Assembly: GCF_033807715.1 (NCBI RefSeq)
Contig: NC_084610.1
Coordinates: 5,573,769-5,637,768, forward strand
Source: Cololabis saira
Taxonomy: Eukaryota; Chordata; Actinopteri; Beloniformes; Belonidae
DNA: 64,000 bases
Reading direction: 5' to 3'
Positions 48,964 through 60,200 of the stretch are shown in pieces. The notes under the pieces are model-generated. The model was not told the origin of the DNA, ran no database searches, and was given only the letters and a program-made list of their open reading frames with translations. The translations under genes and the position numbers were made by a program. Position 1 is the first letter of the stretch, and every line of letters begins with the position of its first letter.

Positions 48964-51844
48964 CACACAAAGCCTGTAATGGAAGTCTGACTCCTGGGGG
49001 AGGAGATGCACCCTTCAGCAGCGTAAGATTTACAAGCCAGCACCAAGACCAGCAGATGAGGGGCTTGACTGTTAATGTTTGATCTAATGGGACATGGACA
49101 GTTGCCGAAAGAAAAAAAAAATAAAGAGCCGTGAAAAAATAAACCCATCCGAAAGCAGCCAGTCCAGCAGAGTTGCTTAAAGTAAACACCCATCTCTGCC
49201 AACCGGGTTTTGTTGAGTGGCATTAAGTTCAATAACATGATTAATTAGGTGTGAAAGGAGAGTGAGATGCGATCTGCAGGGGAGAGAAACGTGAAGACTT
49301 CAAAGGAAGTTTGAACGACAGATAGGAAAACAGCATCACAGTCCATCCTGTGCATTTTTCATGTGGGGGTGGATGTGAGCGCGGCACAAGCTCGCCCTTC
49401 GCATCAACTCATCTGCCACCCGAGAAGCTAAATGAAAAAAGAAAAGGTTCAAAGATCTACGGTCAGCGAATCATCTACAGTAGAGAAATGTGATCAGAAA
49501 GTCGCTGCCTCATCTCTAAAGCAACTTGCTGAATCATAGGTTTAGTTTTTTATTACTATTGTGAAATGAATTCCAGTTTCACAGCAACATCCCAAAGAGG
49601 TGCTGTCGGAGCCGGTACTCGTCAGAACAAAAGGCTTTCCTGAACAATATGTCAACGTTAGAGTTCCATCAAACGTGGTATTAATCCGCCAGAGCAGATG
49701 GTTGGTACGCAGAAACATCTGGGAAGTCATCATTGGTAAGTGTCTGGAAAGGGGCAAGGCCCTTTCAAAGAAATATTTGTCAGGTGATTGGATGAGCCAT
49801 CTGTCCATTACACTTAACAGGAGAAAACTTCATCAAGGAAGTGAACGGAGCGCTGCCAAGAGAAACAGCAGGTAGATAAAACTCTTACTGGAGACAGTGA
49901 GAAAGAGAGGGAATGTCTTTTTAATGGACATGAGTACAGAAGCCCTGAAAGGCAAATGAGAAAAAAAGTGGCTTTTTTATTTTATTTTTTTAAGCTACAC
50001 CATTTGCTTTAGGTGTTCTGTCCTGGAAAGGGTTCAGTAGTAGCATAAAAGATGTGTTTAACTGTTCAAGAGTCTTGCTTACATTTTATCATAATATGCT
50101 AAATATAGAGATAAAGTATTGAGCAAAAAGCACCTTTATTTGGACGGTTCTATAAATTTCATTTCTAACTTGCATAATTGCTATTTACCACCTTAAAAGA
50201 GATATAGTGCTTTTTTTAATAGCCGACAGTTTCCTGAGGTCTTAATAAAATGTTTGACACACTTTGGTAGATGAACTGCCCTGCAAAGAAAATGCAGTAA
50301 CCGAATATTTGTTCCAGATTAAAAAATGGGATTTCCAAAATCAGTTCAGTGCTGCCAGAGAGTCTCCTGATTCAATTCTGTCTCGTTTCAGAGAAACAAG
50401 AGTCGAAATTGCAGCAGCTACAGAGTCAAAGCTCATAGCAGGATACAGAACCAACAACTAGGAAGTGAACAATAAACATCAAGATACAATCCTACATGAA
50501 ATAACAATTGAATAAACACTGAAGAACGAGCGTGAGAGATCTAAATTAATTACACTCCTTTACTCAGTTAATATTAAAATTCTCCCTATCCAGTTTCTGG
50601 GGAATTACACCTCAGATGATAGCCGACCAGATAACTTGATCTAGTTCATAATCATGTAGATTTTCTCTTCTTCTCTTTTTCTCTCTTCATGTGTTCGGCA
50701 GCTATTCCAGTCAAAGTAACAAAGATCACTCCTGTAAAGGCTACCCAACTTGAGTAAAACAAAGTAAAACCTTTGAAATACATTTCAGAAATGATTCAGA
50801 AATGACATTTTAAGACATTTCAGTGCAAACAGTCCCACTGTTTGAGCAGTTACTGCATTCTCCATCCAAGTCTGTTCAGATCTGTTCAAAACTGGTGGCT
50901 GCAGAGACTTGCCTGACTTCACTTCCTAAACCTCTTCTACTAGATTTTTCCCCTTAAAGAAGTGCGCTGTAAACTTTACAAGGTACAGCATATGCAGCTT
51001 TATGTAAAGTTATTTAGATATAAATATGAGTAGGCTGACTTTATGCTAATCGGGGTCAGTGATGCCACAGTACCCTAAAGATGTGAACAGCTTAGTTCAT
51101 TAGTGTTTTCAGATACAGATGGCCTCGAGCAAAGTACCATGGTCATGATTTGTTTGAAGTTTTTTTGTTTGAAAACTTCAGACACCCAAATATGTGCTCT
51201 AAAGCAAAGACATTTTTTAATTATTTAAATTTTCCACAGTATGACATTTTAAAATCAACTTCAAATGACAACACATGCCTTGTCCTTTCTCCTTAACCAC
51301 TTTCAACACAAATGACAAGTCAGGGATATTCATGGAGGTTAGGGAAAAGAAGAGATGATAAACGACACAGAAGGTGGAATATAGTCGGTTAACAAACACA
51401 GTTGCAGCTTGTGTCACTTCTGTTCAATTTCACTGAACACCATGCAGCATAATGGCAACATACAAGTATTGTGCACACTATCTTCAGCTCGTGCAACCCT
51501 GAGGAGAATGATTACGCCTCTCCCTTTCATATTAAACAGCATGCAAGGCTCACCGCAATACTATGCCTCACTTGAGCAAGGCATTAGTAGATACAACCAG
51601 ACAAAGCTGCTCTGTAGAAGAACTCTCAGGTGCATCTGTTACTGCATGAACAATGGGGGGGATTGAATGTTCAGCTAACCTTACATATTCTAACGGGAAG
51701 AAAAAGCGCCCAGCAGATTAAATGGAAAGTGACGGTACATAGGCAACGGCCTTCAATGAAGTAATCCAGGCCTGTGAGGCTACACAAATCAGTATCTTAA
51801 GGGAGGAGAGCAGACTTGTTTGCTTCAGCTCAACCTTTTAAATG
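48964..51844. other. non-coding sequence, no gene seen
   Basis: No gene or known repeat was recognised. The minus frame 48636-49238 that crosses into this block starts in unique DNA and ends in the Harbinger-like element, so it is not a gene. Confidence 0.55.
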
Positions 51845-52620
51845 AGACGCGTGACAAACGGCACATCCGAGCCGTTGCGTCTCGACGGGAGCTGCCGCTT
51901 GAGAAGCCGCACAGAATGAAAGTGATGATAATGTCCTAAAGTGAGCGTCAGTCTCCGACTGCACTGCGTGACGGCAATGAAAGCGAACTTTCTTTCACCT
52001 CGCCGGCTCAGTGGGCCGTCTTTCTACGCGGCGTCTTCCCCCAACCCCTCCCCTCCCTTTAAACCATTTGGCACGTGCGGTGGATGGTCTCTAATTAATC
52101 CGTCGCTGTCAGTGGGGAGCAGTTTCCTTGTTTACTCTTATTGAAATTAGCGAGGCTCGCCTCTCCAGAGATGCAGCGTCAGAAGCGCAGTTAGCTGGCG
52201 CTGGACTAATTAGGGCGCAGTGCTAATGACACCTCCACGGCTGCTGCATGGGCGAGCGAGGAATGGAAACTGGAGGGGAAGTGAGAGAGGAAATAAGGGG
52301 CGGGAATGAGAGAAATTAAGCGGAGAAGTGGCATCCTTCCACGGAGATACTGTCACCGGGATTAGGCTGAATGGGCACAATAAGCTCACAGTCATGCTGA
52401 GCTTACAGTGACTGAGCTGCTGTCCCAGAACACCTATCCTGGCACAAAACAACAGCAGTGGATTTGTAAGGAAACATCCTCCCACCTTTACCCGCAGGCT
52501 TTTTCAACACCTTGGCGGGCTGCCGGCTTGACCGCCGCAACTAGATGCCATTACACTGATTATCACCCCTGTCAATCACGCTGCACCCCCTCCAGAGAGG
52601 CACGAATGGCTAATTAGAAA
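51845..52620. promoter_or_regulatory. CpG-dense segment with TAATTA motifs
   Basis: The first 400 bp hold about 25 or more CpGs (by eye), far above the surrounding sequence. Homeodomain-type sites follow: CTAATTAATCC at 52091-52101, ACTAATTAG at 52205-52213 and GCTAATTAG at 52609-52617. Such CpG and TAATTA clusters are common in enhancers or CpG islands of developmental genes. I see no transcription start or exon. Function is inference. Confidence 0.35.
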
Positions 52621-55199
52621 TCTCTGTGAGAGGAAAAAGAAGTTAAGAAGACATGGAAGTGCACGTCAACACAGGACAGAGATCTTAAAGATTGATTAAA
52701 GGAAGAAAAAGTGACTGTGAAGCATTATCAGAAGGCAAACGTATCCTTCTCTGCAATTCCCAGCGTAAACAACGGGTGGAAATGAAGCGATGAGATTCAG
52801 GAGGCACGTCTTACTTTGCAGGGGCGAGCAGGTCACATAGTAACAGTAAACAAGCTTTATGCAGTTAAATTGGCTTTGACATCTTGAGCAAAATGAAGGC
52901 GGCAGCCTACAAGATTTGGGTTAACCTCATTTGAAAAATAACACAACATTGGTTCAGCTATGGCAAATAGCACAAATGGTACAGTCGCTTCCAGTGAGGG
53001 TTAACAGAGTTCATGATGAAAATGTGACCATTTCCACCAGGCTGGAAGGATCCGAGACAGAGGAATAAGAGATAACAGGACAGAGCAATATTGCAAAGCT
53101 CTTTCATCACCATATATCTGCAGAAAAGCGGTTTGAGTTTGTTCCCACGTTTGTTCATCAAGGTGTGTCCTGAAGTCGCCGCTGCCGCTTTTAAACTTGT
53201 TTGCACGATAAAAGAAGCTCATTAAGTGCCACCAAATTTCATCTCGGAAAAACACACTTCCTCCTTCCTTTTATTTCTCTCTTTACTCTCTAGTTACTGT
53301 TTTTTTTTACCTCCCTCCATTTCTCAACACGGGGAATAATGATTTCAGACTACAAAGGCACAAGTCTTCAGAGAAACGGAGCACTGTAAAACAAGAAAAT
53401 CAAGGTCAAGGGGAGTCACATAAATCTCCCCACTTTAGTTCACGGGAGGCGAAGGGGATTCATTGCAGTGATGAGAGCAACTCTGAAACCATTTCTCAAG
53501 ACTTTCCAGGACTTGGATCCCATACCATGAAGCATTAGAGGATTAAGGAGGCAACTTCAGGTTCATCTCTGGGCTTTTAGTTTCAGAAAGCTACCTAGCT
53601 TTTTTTGGGAGGTGTATTACCATAGCAACGCATGACTGAGGCTTAGGTTGCACCAAAGTGAGCCAGGCCAAGTGGCAAGTGGTGGCTGGCGTGTGTTCGA
53701 CACATGTCCAGTGGCCTAACGCACAGCTGTCTCACTCACCATCCTCATTCAGCCCACCATTGACTGTCCATTATCTTTCCAGTGCTAAACTCTCCCAGGG
53801 TGTGGATTTGGACTAAACAGGCAGGTCGTCGAGGTCTTGCCCATCATCTGAGCTAACCATTTTTTGTTTTGGATTAGTGCAAAATATCATAAAATGTGCC
53901 CCCCTGTGGACTGGTGTGTGAACTACCTTGTACTAATTTGTGCAGTCTCCATCACATCAGTACTGGGACATATATAAGTTTTTCTCCATTAAACCTTAAA
54001 TAAACTCATGGAACTGGTGTGTGTGAAAGGTTTTCTTCTGCAATAATGTTTTTTTTTTTTTTAAATACCGAAAAGAAACACGAGGAAGAAAAATATTTGG
54101 AAATTTGATGTCTCCCATCGTGCTTCATTTAGATAATTCAATATACCCAAAGGGTACTCTGGTGAACCTGATGAATGCACTCACAGAGGGCCGTTTGAAT
54201 AAAAAGGGTTCACCAAATGGCCCACAAACAACTGGCTTTACATGGCACCCAGAAAACCTTTTAAATGACAGGTGCTGGAAAGTGCTGAAATAGACAGATC
54301 TTACACGTTTTAGCCTTTTAACATTTAAAAAGAAGAAAATCTGAGTGCTTCTCAAAAGCATTTAGCACTCAGATGGAAGTGACGTGCCTCCTGAGAAATA
54401 CTAAGCAGCACTTCATCAGAGAAAATGCCTTTTGTATTACTTTTTTTTTCTTTTAAACCATTATTTTAGAGGGTGCAGCTGAAGGGAATTTGTTAGAAGC
54501 TGACTGATGTGAGCTCAACTGGGGGGGTGAAGTGTGAAGGGGTCCAACAGTAGCAGCCAAGAGGCAGATGGATTCAGGCGTGAAAGACTCAGCTGTGAAA
54601 TAGCGGGGAGGGGTTGAGAACAGTGGAAAAATTCGATGGGGACACCAAGGAGGACGGAGGGGTCACCGAGGAGGCATCGGGGTCCAACACTGCCAATCTG
54701 AGGTCGGGACAGTATGTGCTTTCTGATAATATCTGGACACGTATCTTTAATAAAACAAATGCGTGCTTTGACTAAACATTTTTACAAGCCACTTGTGTGT
54801 TTGTGTGTGTGTGTTCATGGCGGACTGTTTCTGTCCGAGGCTGATAAATGAGGCCTGGTAGCAGACTGGACACTCCCATTTAGCATAGCGTGGAGTCCCA
54901 AACTGCCACTAAAGCAGACAGTTACCAGCATGGGAATACACACAAACAGCGCAAACACAATAGGCATTGGCAGACCGCGTCCTCAAACAAATGAAACAAG
55001 GCTGCTCTGACCGGGAATGACAGCACTGGGTGAGCATGCAAATGTCCAAAACGGCTAATGAGAACGCTGTCCTCCCTGTTAAGTAAAGAACAATGAAACT
55101 CTAAACTGCGTTAGAGATCAGTCGTTATCTCAAGAGGAGAAATTGAAGTATCCAGGGAGAATAATCATGGACAGGCATCCTGATTTGTCCAGTTTGAAG
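52621..55199. other. non-coding sequence, no gene seen
   Basis: No gene is supported. T runs at 53300 and 54050-54062 are simple sequence. The block 54120-54290 with 'gggttcaccaaatggc' and 'tggcacccagaaaacc' may be part of an unclassified repeat, low confidence. Confidence 0.5.
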
Positions 55200-55880
55200 T
55201 TTTAACCCTCAAATATGGTCAGTTGGTGAGACGGGAACCCAGACAGCATTTATATGTCCGCCTCATATGAGCTGTGTGCTGCAAAAAACAGGTCTGACGT
55301 GGGTTTGTCCATATGGAGCAGGATATGCCTCAGTTTTAGGTGGAGCCCAGTGGTTAAATCTCTAATGTGGGACAAGCCTTACTGAAACCATATGGGACCC
55401 ATACATTGCCCATTTAGAGCACTTGTATTTCTCAAAAGTACCACCGATCTGGCCCACAATAGTGAAACCATTACAGACCCGTCATTTGCCCAATTCAATC
55501 TGTACCTGGGTAGAACGTTTTTTCTTTCTTAATACACATAGGGCCCAGAAGAGCTGGGAGGGAAAGCATTTCCTCAGATAAGTACACACATTGAAAAGGA
55601 TCCTTATCATTCTGGAGGGGCTAAGAGTACGTTACCTGCTCCTTCCAGGCGACATTTGTAGTGGGAGCCATCTGAGATATAAATGTGCAGAAAAACGGGG
55701 CTCAATATGGGATTGTGTGCTGGTTCCATGTTGCCCCACTTGGATTTGCTCATGTGGTTAGCCCAAGTTAGACACCCATCACACATCGTATCTAAGAACA
55801 ATCAAGAACAATCCCACATAAGAAGGCCCGTTTTTCAGCCCATTGTTGCATATCCACTTGCACCACAAATACTGTCAAGT
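55200..55880. repeat. degenerate ATGGG/CCCAT-rich repeat region
   Basis: Repeated words such as 'gggacccatacattgccca', 'tatgggacccat', 'gggctcaatatggga', 'ggcccacaatag' and 'aggcccg' recur through about 680 bp. Teleost genomes contain a repeat rich in 'TATGGGCC/GGCCCATA' words, and this looks like a decayed copy. The ends are not defined and the class is unknown. Confidence 0.35.
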
Positions 55881-55959
55881 TTTGGATTTGTATATGGTAT
55901 AAATCTCTGAAAAGGTACCACTACCTACATATACTTGGGTGGTCAAAACTAATCCACCA

Positions 55960-56089
55960 GAGATGGTGTTTTGAACAAGGCCAGAGACAGGATGGAAGTC
56001 TTTTGGCCTTGCTAGGAATGCACTTTGAGTTGCTTTGTGCATGAATTGTGCTATATAAATAAATCTGACTTGACTTGACTTGACTTGAA
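55960..56089 (+). mobile_element. LINE 3' tail with TGACT repeats
   Basis: A short 3' end of a fish non-LTR element: 'gcactttgagttgctttgtg', then the 'gtgctatataaataaatctg' box, then 'tgacttgacttgacttgact' units at 56066-56088. No reverse transcriptase remains, so the copy is severely 5'-truncated. Confidence 0.75.
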
Positions 56090-56469
56090 TGTCTCGGTAT
56101 CGTCTCAGAACAGATGAAGAGTCAACGTGGTTCTCAGACCTCCAAGGAGGGAGCTCTCAGCCTAATACGGCTCCCTCTTACAAATGTGGATGGAGGGGTG
56201 GATGTTGGGAAGAACAATCAAAGTCTGGTGTAGCTATAGAGCCATACGTTAACCTAAAGACTTGTTAGCATACAATCGAGACAAAGACGCAGTCACAGAT
56301 AAGAAAAATACTTTTTAAAAGAAATCAGCATGGTCTGACATTTAGACTGCACAACTCTTTTATTGAAACCAACAATACAATTTAGAGGAAAGAACAAAAA
56401 AAAAACCCCAACCTCTGTGTGCTGCTGGTGATGAGGCTGGATTTAATTAGAGTCAAACATGTGGTGTTT

Positions 56470-57130
56470 AAATGGTGAATTAGAGGTGCTGTGAATAGGC
56501 CATATTTGTCCAAGCTCCGGCGGTGAGCACGCGTAAAAGCTCTGAGGAGATCCGCGCGCTGAAATGCGTGCGCGTGACAGAAGAGCAGAGCCATAACAGC
56601 ACACACTTAATTATGCTCTTAATTAAGCCTGGAACTCCAAAGGCTAACAATAGGCTCTGCGTAGACGGCCGTGCGCCAGTTCGGGAGCGGGCGCGTCTGT
56701 GTGCAAATTAATGCCGCTTATTAGCTGGTGCGTGTTTGCATGTGTCCTCGCATGTGTTTGCATGTTTAATGACGCCGTTTGCTGATGTGTGCACGTGAAT
56801 CCATTAGGGAGTCTTTGGATAAATCAATGCTATTTCTCATCTCCGGGTGCATGATTTCCGTGAGATACATTTTAAGGGGCGTTTGACCATTTCTGAAAAA
56901 ACCTCCAGCCTCGCAGACAGTTGGGGCTTAATTTCATGACGGCTTCAGTTTTTGTTTTTTTGCATCCATACCGAATGGTACCGCCGTCTGTCCGACCCGT
57001 TGTCTGCTCGTCCGCACCGGTGCATTTGTGTTGTGATGCAAATAAGGCCCACAGCCTCCACGCCAAAACACCACTTTTTAATTGAACCTTTTGATCTGTG
57101 GCTAATTCCACTAATTAGCGGCGCTATTCC
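56470..57130. promoter_or_regulatory. CpG-dense, homeodomain/octamer motif cluster
   Basis: About 18 CpGs fall within 56518-56700. Around them lie TTAATTA (56607-56613), the palindrome CTTAATTAAG (56618-56627), CAAATTAATG (56704-56713), TTATTAGC (56719-56726), a perfect octamer ATGCAAAT (57036-57043, the POU-factor site), and the CTAATTCCACTAATTAG pair (57102-57118). This is the densest concentration of such motifs I see in the window. A developmental enhancer or CpG island is plausible; no exon or transcript evidence is visible. Confidence 0.4.
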
Positions 57131-57154
57131 CTCAACAGAATGTTTTCTTCTGTG

Positions 57155-57157
<3 letters not shown>

Positions 57158-57223
<66 letters not shown>
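57158..57223 (+). repeat. (GT)33 microsatellite
   Basis: An uninterrupted dinucleotide tract of 33 GT units. The lack of interruptions suggests it is highly mutable and polymorphic between individuals. Confidence 0.98.
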
Positions 57224-57224
<1 letters not shown>

Positions 57225-60200
57225 AGTTCTTAACAAGCCAAATGCTGGTTGGTATTTAAAATAAATTTCCAAAGGAAAAAAAAAAAAAGCTAATTTAATT
57301 TCTTGTCTGAGGCGTACAAAAGACAGGTGCGCTGTTAAAGGTAATAACGTTACATAAAATAAAGCACAGATGCTCATTATACAGGCACAGACAGGCAAAT
57401 GTGCAGCGAGTGTTTGGTGCACCAGTATAGTTTTATGACGGTTTTGCACAAGTTTGGAAGAGGTCTTTGTGAATCTCTACTGATATAAATGCAGCTCCAT
57501 TCAGCAAGTGTAGCTGATATACTCTGGGTTAAATCTGATGATTAGTTTTCATTTGTGCCTCCATGTAGTAAATCGCGTCTGTGCAGCTATGCTGTTTGTG
57601 CAGCCACCCTATAAACCAACGTATATAAACATCATCATTAACTTAAAGGGCAGAGAAGCAAACGACAATCCAATACGACGTTTTTGGTTTTCTTCTCACG
57701 CCTCCAATATTCATTCAGCGCACTCTCTTCTGAAAGATTACTCCCCAGCAAACACCTCCGAGTGTCAACACAGCTGGGCTTGCCAATTCACAGCAGATGA
57801 CAGCTGTCGTCACCTCTCGCAGCATTCACATAAAGATTTCAAGTGGGACGTGGAGTGACAGCAAAAATGATTATTAAAACGTCCACGTTACATTTTTCGG
57901 CAAACACATTCACCGTGCTCCGTCAAAAGCCCCGCGCATCATTTCTCAACACGCAAGGCTGTGATCTACATCAGCATCTTGTTGGACAACAAATAAAGTC
58001 TGTAACTGAATGAGACGCAGAACTTTCACCGAGAACGCTTGAGTTTGATCCCAGAATCTGCGACACCCTTGACTTGGCTCACACTAGCAGGTTAAATTTA
58101 AAAATGTGCCCTTTTTTCAAAAGATAACCACATTTTCTAAGGACTTCTCACCTTCTCCTCCACTTTCTGGGTTACCAAGGTGACAAATGCCATGACAGTG
58201 ATGTCACCAGCAGGGAACAACTGTTTGGACACATTTCAGCCTCAATTGCTTTCTTGCCGTTTGAGAGATGTTTACACCGCACCCCTTCGGCACAAAACAA
58301 ATTAATTTCGTTAGCATTTTCTCAAGTAAAGCCCATATTCCCCCACGTAGCTGCATGAAGAGCGGCTCACGACGTCCCGCAGCCGCTGGATCTGCTAACG
58401 GCCAGACAAAGACTCAGATAATCACGTTAATGTTGTACTTTTCTGGGCTCATTCATGCCATATTTCAGTTGAAAGAGGAACTCTCAAAGCTGAAGAAAAC
58501 CATTTTAACTCAAATTGTCCAGATTTGTGTTTTAATATGAACTTAAAGACACAGATACTTTTAAAAATTACATCCGTGTTCACATGTATTTCAATCTTTC
58601 TTTACTCAACTACCATCATGTCCCCCCTTTTAAAGACAGAATTCAGCAGGGGGCAAGCCATTGTTCTGCCGGAGTCTAGCGGTTTTCTCACTGAATGGTC
58701 AAACCTGAAAACGGTTCGTCTGTGTGGAAATCATTTTCATTTTTAAACCTTTCAGTTTGAGCGTAGCCCAAGCCTTGGTCGCCTTAGGAACCTAATAAAA
58801 AGCTTTCACAATCCTTTTGATGCTGCAAATGTATGATTAATAAATCAACCTTCTTATAAAACATAAAATGAGCAAGGATCCTCTTAAATCAAAGCTAAAA
58901 AAAATAAAAACCTCACTGAATACAGAAAAATGTTACACCAATAAAAGCCCTTAAATGCAACCTTCATTTTCCCAAAATAAAATATAAATTGAACTCCATC
59001 TGAAGTAGTAGAAGCAAACACTGACCAGACAACCATTTACTTGGCTAAAATTCTGAGTTTGGTACCCGTCCTACTCCTAGCCATTTCCCCCGGTGCAGAA
59101 TGTACCAGAGCCAATTACAGCAGGGGAGGGGGCTCATACAAGAACCAGTATTCCAAATCACCACGATAGTGCCAGAATTGTGCCAGAATTGTCAACATCA
59201 CATTGGATCAACAATGCGTCCAGTTGAGGACAACAAATCATTCTGGGTCTGTTGATACCACTCCGGAAGAAGCAAGCTGATTCTTTGTATTGGAGAGGAA
59301 AACAGCTATTTTCAAGGCCCAATTGAGGATTCTTCTCCACTTCAGAGGTGCACAGTTCCTCTTGCTTTCTCATTGTTGCAGGTTCCCCATAAATCTCCAA
59401 AGCCGCCTCTCTAGGTACCCCCTGCCGCCTCGCTCCCCCCAGACAGCCGATTACCGCAGCCCTCCCGCTGATCCAACTCCGTCCATGCATCACCATCGCT
59501 CCATTCAAAGCTTTTTCCCTCCTTTTCCTCTTCCCTTTAAACTACCGTTGCTTTCAGGATGGAGATAGCCCATAAAGTCGAACTCAGCAGAAACAAAGGC
59601 GACAACAAACCGAAGCGGTTCACAAAGGGGATAAAAGGCCTACATTGCGTTTAAATGCTAAGAAGTCAGTTGTGGGGAGGAAATTTAACAAATCTCATAA
59701 TGTTTTCCTAAAACATTTGTCCTAAAAAAAATTCCTTTGGATTGTTTTTATTCCTTCGTCTTCATTGAGGGATTTATGTGGTCTCTGGTGGCGCGTGCAC
59801 TTACAGGAACTGCCGAGTTTAACTTGTCGCAAAGGGATTGAAAGAGTCTGAACGTGGTTCGGTTGGCGTTTGATGTCACACAACAAAGAGCCCTCAGACT
59901 CCGAACACTTTGCTGTGAAATAACAACGCAGCACAGTTGCAGTCTTAGAAAGCCATGTCAGCTTTCGGAAATGCTGACTTTTTCCTCCTCCTCGTCTCTC
60001 ATGCTGCTCAAAAACTTCCCGGCAGAAAAAAGTGAGACAGAAAGATGTAGGAGTTGATATCTGTCAAAGAATTCAAAATGAGTCGGTGGCTGGGAGTCTG
60101 TTCCTCCTGCATCAACCTCAGCATGACTGGTCCACCACGGCTCCTTCAACACACGTTACATTGCCTCAAGTCTAAAAACTAAATACCAAAGCTTGGTACA

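Noticed and set aside
48636..49238. 200-codon minus-strand open frame
   Set aside because: It begins in unique DNA, crosses the RTE tail and ends inside the Harbinger-like element, so it spans insertion boundaries and cannot be one gene.
54843..54858. 'gataaatgaggcctgg', similar to the Harbinger terminal repeat
   Set aside because: Only a partial match (one C short), with no partner inverted end within about 1 kb. Likely chance.
57132..57449. Minus-strand frame with a Thr-His repeat
   Set aside because: The Thr-His run is simply the translated (GT)33 microsatellite.
59158..59508. 116-codon minus-strand frame
   Set aside because: No domain or repeat match. A short local duplication ('gtgccagaatt' twice near 59169-59190) is the only structure seen.
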